From Candidatus Poribacteria bacterium (GTDB taxonomy: Bacteria; Poribacteria; WGA-4E; WGA-3G): DNA of 33,601 nt. The stretch spans positions 1-33,601 of the forward strand of contig VXZK01000123.1 in the NCBI GenBank assembly GCA_009845545.1, written 5' to 3'. Position 1 is the stretch's first letter, and every line of letters starts with the position of its first letter. Below are positions 1-7,858 of this stretch, one piece after another. The notes under the pieces are model-generated. The model saw nothing but the letters and a program-made list of their open reading frames with translations, made no database searches and was not told the DNA's origin. Position numbers and translations under genes: made by a program.

Positions 1-1
1 C

Positions 2-763
2 TTGGGTGAATATGATGCCGCAGTATCGGACTATGATAAGGTAATTGAGTTAAAGCCAGACTTCGTCGAAGAAGCATATAATATTCGCGGTATTTTACGG
101 AGTGAATTAGGTCAGCACGATGAGGCTCTCGCAGACTATACCGAAGCAATTCGCATAAAACCTGACTATGCAGAAGCTTATGCTTATAGGGGTATACTGG
201 AAGCTCACTTAGGCAGGATTAATAAAGCAAGATCAGATTTTCAGAAAGCTTTAGAATTAGCAAAACGTCCGGGCAATAATAACCTCACAGACTTTGTTGA
301 GAACCAACTGCAGCAACTTGATCAGGAAGCCTCAAAGCAAAACGACAAGGAACCGCGGCGCGGCAGGCAAATGCAAACTCATATTGTGACAAGAGTCATT
401 GATGGAGATACGCTTGAGGTTAGTCCTGAAATTTCTCGGCGAGCCGCGCTACAGACTCCGATGGAACGGTTGATAGGAGCCCCCCTTCCCGCTGAAACTC
501 CTACGGAACGGTTGAGCCATCCAAATATGTTTCGCAAAATTCGCTTAAAGAATATAGATGTTCCGGAAATCGGTACGCCTCAAGGTGAAAAGGCTATCCG
601 CTATCTGAAACAATTTCTGGAAGGAAAACAGGTCACATTCAAGCCAGTCGGTATTTCTCACGATCGCGTAGTCGCCGATGTATGGCGATATCCAGACCAC
701 GTGTTTGTAAATGCAATCATGGTCTACAGCGGACACGCCAAATGGTCGCACCCTCCGCGTTAA
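2..763 (+). CDS. TPR repeat / staphylococcal-nuclease-like fusion protein, 5' end missing
   Basis: The open frame runs in from the window edge; the first codon (TTG) lies inside a TPR helix, so the real start is upstream. Residues 1-90 hold about two and a half tetratricopeptide repeats, with the alternating pattern GEYDAAVSDYDKVIELKPD and GQHDEALADYTEAIRIKPD. After a charged linker, residues about 123-253 form an SNase-like (TNase) domain. It has VIDGDT, then IRLKNIDVPEIG, then SHDRVVADVW. These match the metal-binding Asp, catalytic Arg, Asp/Glu and second Arg of Staphylococcus nuclease, so catalysis looks possible. Between DGDT and IRL lies an insertion of roughly 40 residues containing a 14-residue duplication (TPMERL, TPTERL). 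TPRs normally mediate protein contacts, so a nuclease tethered to a partner is a reasonable guess. Whether it is secreted cannot be judged without the N terminus. Confidence 0.82.
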   Translation: MGEYDAAVSDYDKVIELKPDFVEEAYNIRGILRSELGQHDEALADYTEAIRIKPDYAEAYAYRGILEAHLGRINKARSDFQKALELAKRPGNNNLTDFVENQLQQLDQEASKQNDKEPRRGRQMQTHIVTRVIDGDTLEVSPEISRRAALQTPMERLIGAPLPAETPTERLSHPNMFRKIRLKNIDVPEIGTPQGEKAIRYLKQFLEGKQVTFKPVGISHDRVVADVWRYPDHVFVNAIMVYSGHAKWSHPPR

Positions 764-817
764 TACCTTTCTTCCGCCCATCCATCTGAGATTTAGAAAC
801 GCGACAAGTGAGGTCTC

Positions 818-1639
818 ATGACTGATTTGAATACTAATGCTCGGCAATTTCACAATCCGCCTCCAGCAGACGCGATTTTGTGGAGGTATATGGATTTCAC
901 GAAATTCGTCTCGCTTTTGGAAAGGCGTGCTTTGTTTTTCGCTCGAGCAGACAAGTTAGGCGATCCTTTTGAGGGGGCCATCCCTATAAGCAACATAGAG
1001 GGACGTTATACAAGTTTAAAATCGAGGCTCTCTGATAAGGAAATATTAATACATGAACACCTGAGGAGAGAACTACGTCGTTTTACATTGATCAGTTGTT
1101 GGCATGAAAGTGGGCACGAATCAGAAGCGATGTGGAAAGTTTATGCCAGTGCAAACAGCGGTATCGCTATCAAAACTAATTTCACTTCTTTTGTAGAAAG
1201 TTTCATAACTGATGAAAAAATACATATAGGAAAAGTTCAGTATATTGACTATGATAGTGAAAAGATCCCTGAAGATGATTTGCTATCTCCCTATCTACAT
1301 AAACGAAAAAGTTTTGAACACGAGCGAGAATTAAGAGCCATTGTACAGCACATACTTCCCGAAGCCAGTCTGGAGAACCTCCCAAATTTTCTTGGCGATG
1401 AAACCGCTACATGGCCGGATATGTGTGATACTGGCATTTATTATGATGTTGACCTTAATCTGCTAATCCAAGAAGTCGTTATTGATCCTTCCGCCCCTGA
1501 CTGGTTACTAGATCTGGTCAAGAGGGTAGTTAAGCAGTACAACCTTCAAGTACCTGTCAATCAGTCTCATCTCGCAGAATTACCTGTGTGGTTTCCGTCT
1601 GACAGAATAGATGAAGCTCCATCTCAAGAAAATGAATGA
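818..1639 (+). CDS. DUF2971 family protein
   Basis: A 273-residue soluble protein. ATG is preceded by GAGGT five bases upstream, which supports this start. The N-terminal LWRYMDFTKFVSLLERRALFF followed by ADKLGDPFEG is the DUF2971 signature, in which a short 'Y-R-Y...F..LL...L.F' strand-helix leads to 'R.D...DPFEG'. The second hallmark, SCWHESGHESEAMWKVYA followed by GIAIKT, lies near residues 92-117, and EHERELRAIV is the later conserved segment. The function of the family is unknown; members often sit in accessory regions near defence or mobile genes, but nothing here proves such a role. It lies 54 bp downstream of the TPR-nuclease gene on the same strand, so cotranscription is plausible. 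No signal peptide or membrane segment is visible. Confidence 0.82.
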   Translation: MTDLNTNARQFHNPPPADAILWRYMDFTKFVSLLERRALFFARADKLGDPFEGAIPISNIEGRYTSLKSRLSDKEILIHEHLRRELRRFTLISCWHESGHESEAMWKVYASANSGIAIKTNFTSFVESFITDEKIHIGKVQYIDYDSEKIPEDDLLSPYLHKRKSFEHERELRAIVQHILPEASLENLPNFLGDETATWPDMCDTGIYYDVDLNLLIQEVVIDPSAPDWLLDLVKRVVKQYNLQVPVNQSHLAELPVWFPSDRIDEAPSQENE

Positions 1640-1760
1640 AACAAGCATTGCAATAGAACATAGGTCCATTACAAATAACGTTGCAGTGGGCAAAATGCGT
1701 CCTGTTTTAATCACGCTCCCTTAGCCTAAAAATTTTTTTGTTTTTCATTGCATTCTCATA

Positions 1761-1784
1761 GTATATATGTTATCATATATATAC
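1761..1784. repeat. AT-rich inverted repeat (hairpin/cruciform)
   Basis: GTATATATG, four-base loop TTAT, then CATATATATAC; eight Watson-Crick pairs plus a G-T pair. All pairs except the closing one are A-T, so it could act as a DNA-unwinding or cruciform site rather than a terminator. Function not established. Confidence 0.5.
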
Positions 1785-2015
1785 AAACTCGGATTAATTA
1801 AAAGATATAATGTATAAAAGGAGTATAGCGCGTAGATTCCGATGAGCTCCATCAAAACCGAATAGAAAAATAAATCGCTGCCGACGACCTACTGACAACC
1901 AAACCAAATGTTACACTTTTCGCCAAATTATTTTTTTTTGCAAAACGAAAGCAACAGCAAAATTGCCTCTAAACCCTTACAGTGACTGGGCTTACACCGA
2001 TAATCAATTTACATC

Positions 2016-2039
2016 AAATGTTACACTGGTGTAACATTT
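2016..2039. repeat. 24-bp palindrome, operator-like or weak terminator
   Basis: AAATGTTACAC, central TG, GTGTAACATTT; the two 11-base arms are perfect complements. A half-site copy (AAATGTTACACT) lies 110 bp upstream at 1906-1917. The palindrome is followed by five T in total, so it could also form a hairpin with a short U tract. It sits about 45 bp upstream of the -10-like box of the next gene, which fits an operator. Confidence 0.5.
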
Positions 2040-2081
2040 TTAGGACTTACGGAATAATCAATTCCTATCTTTTGTCAGATA

Positions 2082-2090
2082 TGATATACT
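2082..2090 (+). promoter_or_regulatory. Extended -10 promoter box upstream of nucleoside hydrolase gene
   Basis: TGaTATACT matches the extended -10 consensus (TGnTATAAT) and lies 36 bases before the ATG at 2127. No good -35 is present at 16-18 bases, which is tolerated by extended -10 promoters. The same nine bases occur at 16211-16219. Confidence 0.45.
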
Positions 2091-2126
2091 GAGGGAAATA
2101 CTTTATTCGCAAGGTTAAAATCGCTT

Positions 2127-3050
2127 ATGAATTTTCCAACGCTGTCAGCGTCAAAACGCCTTGAGATGCTCCAACCGCCGACAGGACAAGTGCGGATGGT
2201 GCTTGACACTGACACTTACAACGAAATCGACGACCAGTTTGCAGTCGTTCACGCGCTGCTTTCGCCTGAACACCTCAACGTTGAGGCACTCTATGCCGCA
2301 CCTTTCCACAACAACCGCTCAAACAACGCCGAAGACGGTATGGAGAAAAGCTACGATGAAATACTAAGGCTATTGGACTTCCTCAATGTCCCTGCCGACG
2401 GATTTGTCTATCGCGGTTCCAGAGCGTTTCTCTCTGATAAAGAGACCCCAGTACCGAGCGATGCTGCCACCGATATGATTGAACGGGCATCAACAGCAAG
2501 TCCTGAAGAGCCGCTCTATGTCGTTGCTGTGGGAGCGATAACAAACGTTGCCTCCGCGATCCTCATAGCACCCGAAATTATCGAACGCATTGTCATCGTC
2601 TGGCTTGGCGGGAATCCGTTGTACTGGCCCCACACCCGAGAGTTCAACCTTATGCAGGACCTTCAGAGCGCGCAAGTCGTTTTGGACTGCGGCGTACCGT
2701 TCGTTTGGCTACCCGCACGCGGGGTCGTCTCACATCTACACACGACGGTTGCTGAAATGGAACGCTATGTGCAGGGTAGAGGCAAAGTCGGAGATTACCT
2801 CGTCCAAATCTTCAAAGACTATGCAAGCGACCATTTCGCTTGGTCAAAGGTGATATGGGATATATCCGCGACAGCATACCTCATCAACCCGGCGTGGGTA
2901 CCGACGGAAATTGTCCACAGTCCGATCTTGACGGAAGCAGTGACGTGGAGTTTTGATAACAACCGTCATCTCATGCGCGTCGCATCGAGTGTCAATCGGG
3001 ACGCTATTTTCAGGGATCTATTTGAGAAATTACAGCACCACACCGCCTAA
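2127..3050 (+). CDS. Nucleoside hydrolase (inosine-uridine preferring family)
   Basis: A 307-residue cytoplasmic enzyme predicted to hydrolyse the N-glycosidic bond of ribonucleosides, releasing base and ribose. Residues about 25-40, LDTDTYNEIDDQFAVV, form the calcium-binding aspartate cluster of the IUNH family. It is a variant with two extra residues compared with the common DTDPGIDDA. Further family features are VVAVGAITNVASAI, IVWLGGNP, REFNLMQDLQSA and, late in the protein, KVIWDISA supplying the last metal-binding Asp. The start ATG has only a weak upstream ribosome site. The gene converges on the dioxygenase gene (31 bp between stops). Substrate specificity cannot be set from sequence; the DTDTYNEIDD subtype could have diverged from classical nucleosidases. 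Confidence 0.85.
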   Translation: MNFPTLSASKRLEMLQPPTGQVRMVLDTDTYNEIDDQFAVVHALLSPEHLNVEALYAAPFHNNRSNNAEDGMEKSYDEILRLLDFLNVPADGFVYRGSRAFLSDKETPVPSDAATDMIERASTASPEEPLYVVAVGAITNVASAILIAPEIIERIVIVWLGGNPLYWPHTREFNLMQDLQSAQVVLDCGVPFVWLPARGVVSHLHTTVAEMERYVQGRGKVGDYLVQIFKDYASDHFAWSKVIWDISATAYLINPAWVPTEIVHSPILTEAVTWSFDNNRHLMRVASSVNRDAIFRDLFEKLQHHTA

Positions 3051-3081
3051 AGATATGATGACATTGAACAAACCGATGCCC

Positions 3082-3918
3082 TCATGGGAGTGGAACATTC
3101 CATTCATCAGCACAAATAACTTCAAGCTGATCGTGCGGTTTGAAGTAATCGGTTGGATGATGGTTTTCACCCATGTCGCCGAACAACCTTCGGCGGCGAG
3201 GGGTCATCCGGGCAAGCACCGCTGCGGGAAGTTTGTCGTAATCGTAAGGACGCGACCACATCTGCCCGTAACGGAAGGTGACGCTTTTGCGGATACGATC
3301 CGTCCGATTTGGACCGACACCGTGCCATAACGCCCACGGGAAGATGAAAGCGTCTCCCGCTTCAGCAATAACCTGAATCGCACCTTCGGGATACTCACCC
3401 TTTTTAAATCCGTTCTCGGGGAAATCTATCTTGTGGCTGCCGGGCACACACATAAAATTTCCTTGATCGGGTTCAGTCAAATCCGTCAAGAAAAACTGGA
3501 TTTTGAATTGCAGAGGCAAACTATCCGGATGTGGATGGATGCGTTGAAGCGAGGGACCGGCATCCGTATGAAATCCCATCAACGCGTCAACATCCGGGTG
3601 CCGAACATAGATTTGCGTTCCCATAATTTGGAGATAAGGTCCCATCAGCGAAAGGATCGTACCGAAGGTGCGCGGATGATCGGTGAGCGGATCCAAGGCA
3701 TCCGTCCGTTCAATCGCGCGGATAATCGTATAGGCACCTTTCCCGAACCGATTATTCCCCTGTAGACCGGGTGTCTCTTGAACATACGTTTCAATCGCTG
3801 AATCCACAGCCGCCAAAAGCGTTGCAATTTCAGCAGGTGAAAGCACATTTTTAATGATCAGATACCCCTCTGTCTGCCACACTTTTTGTTGGACATCCGT
3901 CAAGTATGGAGATAGCAT
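3082..3918 (-). CDS. Phytanoyl-CoA dioxygenase (PhyH) family Fe(II)/2-oxoglutarate oxygenase
   Basis: A 278-residue predicted non-heme iron, 2-oxoglutarate-dependent oxygenase. The iron-binding facial triad is visible as HTD in MGFHTDAGPSLQ and the distal His in LWHGVGPNRTDRIRKSV, with the following Arg as the likely 2-oxoglutarate ligand. GNFMCVPGSHK is the family strand before the last His. The start is set at ATG 3918: it has GGGAG eight bases upstream and lies about 40 bases after a perfect -10 box. A longer frame starting at 3987 would begin inside the -35 box and is rejected. PhyH paralogues are typically abundant in Poribacteria. The substrate is unknown, and nothing nearby points to lipid or antibiotic metabolism. 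Confidence 0.9.
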   Translation of the reverse strand: MLSPYLTDVQQKVWQTEGYLIIKNVLSPAEIATLLAAVDSAIETYVQETPGLQGNNRFGKGAYTIIRAIERTDALDPLTDHPRTFGTILSLMGPYLQIMGTQIYVRHPDVDALMGFHTDAGPSLQRIHPHPDSLPLQFKIQFFLTDLTEPDQGNFMCVPGSHKIDFPENGFKKGEYPEGAIQVIAEAGDAFIFPWALWHGVGPNRTDRIRKSVTFRYGQMWSRPYDYDKLPAAVLARMTPRRRRLFGDMGENHHPTDYFKPHDQLEVICADEWNVPLP

Positions 3919-3958
3919 GTGTTGCTCCCTATATTGCAAGTCTATTAATTTTAAGAGG

Positions 3959-3987
3959 ATTATAGACAACCTTGGAAACTGTGTCAA
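3959..3987 (-). promoter_or_regulatory. Perfect sigma-70 promoter for the PhyH gene
   Basis: On the minus strand TTGACA (3987-3982), a 17-base spacer, then TATAAT (3964-3959): both hexamers and the spacing match the consensus exactly. The expected transcription start is near 3952, giving a leader of about 33 bases before the ATG at 3918. Confidence 0.85.
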
Positions 3988-4125
3988 GCCTGTTTATCAG
4001 CAGAACTCAACGTTTTCGGCGAATTTGCGTCTAATTTGTTACAAGGAACGCCTATCCATCGTACATTAAATTAAGTTAAAAGAACTCACCAACAAGATCA
4101 CAGCGTTTAGTCGAAAAATAAAAGT

Positions 4126-6873
4126 ATGAGCAATTTTGCAAAAATTCTTACCACCATCCGCCGCCCCTTTCAACAAGAACTCCGAAAGGGGTGCCGCGAC
4201 GATGTCGTTGTCAACGGATTGGGAAACTATGTCCAGTTATGGGCAAAAAATGGCGATGCCTTCACACTGGAAGCGACCGAAAAAGAGGTGCTGAATAGTT
4301 TAGCAAGTCTCTTTGAAAATTACGCAGGCGCATCACCGACCGACCGACAACGCACGCTCGAAGAGGCAACAAAACGAATTGATACCGCACTTGGCGGTAG
4401 ACAACAAAATCTCGCGGATGTAAGTAACACAAGCGCAGCACCCTCCCAGAAGCGTCAGCAGCCAACGACAAAACGGACCCGTTCAAAAAAGAAAACACAA
4501 ACAGAGATGTTGCCGCTTTTCGGGGAAACAGAAAACCCTTCAGAAAGCATTCCTATAAAACCAGAACCCGTAGCAGTACCGACAACTTATACGCGGCAAA
4601 CAGAACATTTATCTCTCTTCGGAGATGCAGAGGCTGCCTCACAGCAAGCAGAAGATACGCCGACGGAAGAAGTCGCAGCATCCGTACCGATCTCTGATAT
4701 ACCCGTCTCAACAGACCTCACCTCCCTCGATTTCCTATCTGAACCGCTCCAATATCTCAAAGGCATTGGTCCGCGTCGCGCCGCGATGCTTTTGGCAGAA
4801 CTCAACATCGAAACAGTCGGTGAATTACTGGCATACTATCCGCGCGATTATATCGATCGCTCCAAGATGGTAGAGATTTATAGGGTCGGCAGAGCAGAAG
4901 AGGATGAACCGGAGACAATTCAAGGCAAAGTCGTTAACCATACGTCATCTCCGACTGCGAAAGGGAAACGCATCGGCAAAATCTCAATTTACGACGGCAC
5001 TGGTGTTGCGATGTTAGTTAATTTCGGAAGACGTATCGGTATCATGAAGTCCCTGCTCCCCGTTGAGACTGAAGTCGTTGTCAGTGGGAAGTTCTCGCGG
5101 CGTTACAACGAAATCCAAGCGACTGACTATGAGTTTGAACTGTTCGAGGAGGACAATCTCATTCACACAAAACGGATTGTTCCGAAATACGCACTTACAG
5201 CGAAACTCACAGCGAAAATGCTGCGGATGTGGATGCGGACCGCGCTTGACACATACGGAGAGCAGATTCCAGAAATCCTCCCGCTTGAACTCCGCCAACG
5301 GCAAAACTTGATGGACAGACAGTCGGCTCTCAACGAGATCCATTTCCCGACCTCCGAGGCACATCGAAAAGCAGCGCAAAAACGACTCGCTTTTGAAGAG
5401 TTTTTTCTCCTCAGCGTCGGCATGGAACTGAAAAAAGACCGCAAAATCTCACAAGAGGGGATAGCTTTCCGAATTGATACCCAAACACAAGACAACTCAC
5501 CCGCCCTGCTACGAGATTTCATCGCTTCGCTGCCATACGAACTGACCGGTGCACAAAAACGGGTTTTCGGTGAAATCCAAAACGACATGCGTCAGAAAAA
5601 TGTCATGAATCGGCTTATTCAAGGAGATGTCGGTTCGGGGAAAACTGTCGTCGCCGCGATGGCACTGCTCCGCGCCATCGAAAATCGGTACCAAGGCGCG
5701 CTGATGGTGCCGACTGAAATTCTCGCCGAACAGCACTATTACAACCTCTCTGAAATGTTCGAGTCTTTGCGCAAAGACACCGCTCATACGGATGATGAAA
5801 AAATAAACGTCGTGCTTCTCAAAAGCGACCTACCCAAAGCGGAACGTGAAGAAGCGTTAACCGCAATTGCCGACGGCACCGCAGACCTCATCGTCGGCAC
5901 ACAAGCATTGATACAAGAGGGTGTCGATTTTCACAGACTCGGACTCGTTATTATTGACGAACAACATCGGTTCGGTGTGATGCAACGCGCGACACTTCGG
6001 AATAAGGTGGGCAACAAAGCACTCCCACCCGATGTCCTCGTCATGACAGCAACCCCGATTCCGAGAACACTCGCTTTGACCCTCTATGGGGATCTGAACG
6101 TCTCCGTCATCGATGAGATGCCGCCTGGTAGACAGACGATTAAGACCTACTGGATAAAAGAGAAGGACAGGGAAAAATTATACGGTAACCTTCGGAAGGA
6201 GATTCAACGCGGCAGACAGGCATACGTTGTCTATCCGCTCGTTGAAGAGTCCGAAAAACTCGAAGAACTTAAAGCCGCTACAGAGATGGCAGAACATCTT
6301 CAAAATGCGGTGTTTCCAGACCTGCGCGTCGGGTTATTGCATGGACAGATGAAATCCATTGAGAAACAGGAGGTCATGGCAAAGTTCAACGATAAGCACA
6401 TTGATATCCTCGTTTCAACAACAGTCATTGAGGTCGGCATTGATGTCCCGAACGCAACGCTAATGGTGATTGAGAATGCAGAACGCTTTGGGTTGTCACA
6501 GCTGCACCAATTGCGTGGACGTGTCGGACGGGGCAAACACCAATCGGCGTGCTACCTCGTCGCTACGCCGAAAGGCGACGATTCTTACCAACGGATTCAA
6601 GCGATGATTCGGACAAACAACGGCTTTCAGATTGCTGAAGCAGACCTAAACATCCGTGGACCGGGAGAGTTCTTCGGTACACGGCAATCGGGGGTACCGA
6701 ATTTTAAGATTGCAAACATCATCCACGATGCTACCCTTCTGGAAACGGCGAAACAAGAGGCGGAGTTATTAGTCAAAGCCGATCGCGAACTGAACGCACC
6801 GACACATCAATTGCTGAAACGGATGTTACAGAAACATTGGCGCGACAATTTAGAGATTGCATCTGTCGGTTAG
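4126..6873 (+). CDS. recG: ATP-dependent DNA helicase RecG
   Basis: A 915-residue helicase that remodels stalled replication forks and Holliday junctions. The wedge/OB region begins about residue 200 with LQYLKGIGPRRAAMLLAELN and YYPRDYIDRS. Helicase motifs follow: Walker A GDVGSGKT (about 501-508), DEQH (about 611), MTATPIPRTLAL, VSTTVIEVGIDVPNA and QLRGRVGRG. The C terminus has the RecG signature ADLNIRGPGEFFGTRQSG. E. coli RecG is about 690 residues; the surplus here is an N-terminal extension of about 200 residues. Its first 70 residues look folded (NGLGNYVQLWAKNG), followed by a low-complexity linker rich in Q, T, K and E in which a short motif recurs (EMLPLFGETE, EHLSLFGDAE). The ATG lacks a clear ribosome site, so a slightly different start is possible. 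The gene converges on the deoxyhypusine-synthase-like gene with only four bases between stops. Confidence 0.96.
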   Translation: MSNFAKILTTIRRPFQQELRKGCRDDVVVNGLGNYVQLWAKNGDAFTLEATEKEVLNSLASLFENYAGASPTDRQRTLEEATKRIDTALGGRQQNLADVSNTSAAPSQKRQQPTTKRTRSKKKTQTEMLPLFGETENPSESIPIKPEPVAVPTTYTRQTEHLSLFGDAEAASQQAEDTPTEEVAASVPISDIPVSTDLTSLDFLSEPLQYLKGIGPRRAAMLLAELNIETVGELLAYYPRDYIDRSKMVEIYRVGRAEEDEPETIQGKVVNHTSSPTAKGKRIGKISIYDGTGVAMLVNFGRRIGIMKSLLPVETEVVVSGKFSRRYNEIQATDYEFELFEEDNLIHTKRIVPKYALTAKLTAKMLRMWMRTALDTYGEQIPEILPLELRQRQNLMDRQSALNEIHFPTSEAHRKAAQKRLAFEEFFLLSVGMELKKDRKISQEGIAFRIDTQTQDNSPALLRDFIASLPYELTGAQKRVFGEIQNDMRQKNVMNRLIQGDVGSGKTVVAAMALLRAIENRYQGALMVPTEILAEQHYYNLSEMFESLRKDTAHTDDEKINVVLLKSDLPKAEREEALTAIADGTADLIVGTQALIQEGVDFHRLGLVIIDEQHRFGVMQRATLRNKVGNKALPPDVLVMTATPIPRTLALTLYGDLNVSVIDEMPPGRQTIKTYWIKEKDREKLYGNLRKEIQRGRQAYVVYPLVEESEKLEELKAATEMAEHLQNAVFPDLRVGLLHGQMKSIEKQEVMAKFNDKHIDILVSTTVIEVGIDVPNATLMVIENAERFGLSQLHQLRGRVGRGKHQSACYLVATPKGDDSYQRIQAMIRTNNGFQIAEADLNIRGPGEFFGTRQSGVPNFKIANIIHDATLLETAKQEAELLVKADRELNAPTHQLLKRMLQKHWRDNLEIASVG

Positions 6874-6877
6874 GTGT

Positions 6878-7852
6878 TCATTTGGCGAGTTTTGTGTTTA
6901 CGAGACGGTATAACTGCGGGACAGTCACCGAGAAATCGCCGGAGATGTGGTAGCCTTCACCACCATCTTTCACCGTACGGATGAGAATTGTCTTTTTGGG
7001 GCGGTGATAGTAGTGTGCATCGGTAGGTGCACCCTCATCTTGGAAATCAGGGAAGTCTATAAGGTCAAAGTTCGCGGTCGTGAAATGCCGAATCTCCTCT
7101 CCGCGCTGGGTTGCGATATTGCGTGCCATTGAGAGGCTTTTGAGGTAAACCTCGGGTCCCATCACAGCAGAGCCTAAATTAAGAAAAACACCACCTTCCA
7201 ATTGTGAAACACTCTGCGCAAAACGCAGGAAATCCTCGCCTGTCGTCCACCCCATCGCGGCATAATCAGCAGCCGGATGCTGATCAATGATGTCAAATCC
7301 GATCCCCTTGTGAACAGTGAACGGCACACCTAAGCGATACGCAGCGGCAAACAGGCTCACATCGAGATGCGGAAAAGAGATGCCTTGTTCACCCTCTTGG
7401 ATGAATCTACCGATTGCTTCCCCAAAGCCGATTTTATCTCGGTAACCCCGAACAATCGCTTCATTCAGGTAACGGCCTGTCTCCTCCCAATGACCGAACT
7501 TACCGTCCCGGATGTAGTCTTCCACATCTTCAAGCGTTGCCCCGATGTGTGCGAGTTCAAAGTCGTGGATGGCGCACGCGCCATTCGTGGCGAGATGTGT
7601 AATGATGCCGCGTTCCATCAAATCGATGATAAAGCGAGAATTACCACGCCGCATAACATGCGCGCCCATCATCCAGATGACTTGCCGGCCCGCGCGACGC
7701 GCCGCAACAACCCGATCCGCAACAATACGGAGATTAGGATTTTCATAGGGTGGGGCCCCCGCGTCTAACGGGTAGACATCCGCCACTGTCATCTTGTGCT
7801 GGCGTTCAGTGAGCGGGAGGATTGTGAGTTGCTCACGATTCAGTTTATCCAT
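6878..7852 (-). CDS. Deoxyhypusine synthase-like protein of unknown function
   Basis: A 324-residue soluble protein. The most informative stretch is MMGAHVMRRGNSRF, then IIDLMERGIITHLATNGACA, then IHDFELAHIGAT. This resembles the NAD-binding Rossmann-like core of the deoxyhypusine synthase (DHS) superfamily, where a glycine-rich loop and a 'TNGA...HD' segment bind cofactor. A second glycine-rich block, GGVFLNLGSAVMGPE, lies near residue 220, where DHS has its catalytic region. I do not see the canonical DHS active-site lysine context, so hypusine chemistry should not be assumed; bacterial DHS-like proteins can act on other amines. It starts six bases after the smc stop codon on the same strand, so the two are almost certainly cotranscribed. 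Family assignment is moderate. Confidence 0.5.
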   Translation of the reverse strand: MDKLNREQLTILPLTERQHKMTVADVYPLDAGAPPYENPNLRIVADRVVAARRAGRQVIWMMGAHVMRRGNSRFIIDLMERGIITHLATNGACAIHDFELAHIGATLEDVEDYIRDGKFGHWEETGRYLNEAIVRGYRDKIGFGEAIGRFIQEGEQGISFPHLDVSLFAAAYRLGVPFTVHKGIGFDIIDQHPAADYAAMGWTTGEDFLRFAQSVSQLEGGVFLNLGSAVMGPEVYLKSLSMARNIATQRGEEIRHFTTANFDLIDFPDFQDEGAPTDAHYYHRPKKTILIRTVKDGGEGYHISGDFSVTVPQLYRLVNTKLAK

Positions 7853-7858
7853 ATTCCA

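Larger units (their letters stand above)
1640..2126. other. Gene-free AT-rich interval with several inverted and direct repeats
   Basis: No convincing ORF was seen in these 487 bases. The stretch has poly-T and poly-A tracts, a 24-nt AT hairpin (1761-1784), a 12-bp direct repeat AAATGTTACACT at 1906-1917 and 2016-2027, a 24-bp near-perfect palindrome (2016-2039), and a second direct repeat of the type CTTAC...TAATCAATT at about 1991-2009 and 2048-2063. It ends in an extended -10 box 36 bases before the nucleoside hydrolase gene. It reads as a regulatory region or an eroded repeat cluster. Confidence 0.6.

Noticed and set aside
3919..3987. N-terminal extension of the PhyH protein starting at TTG 3987
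   Set aside because: The TTG is the first half of a perfect -35 box (TTGACA) and the extension spans the promoter. The ATG at 3918 has a proper ribosome site.
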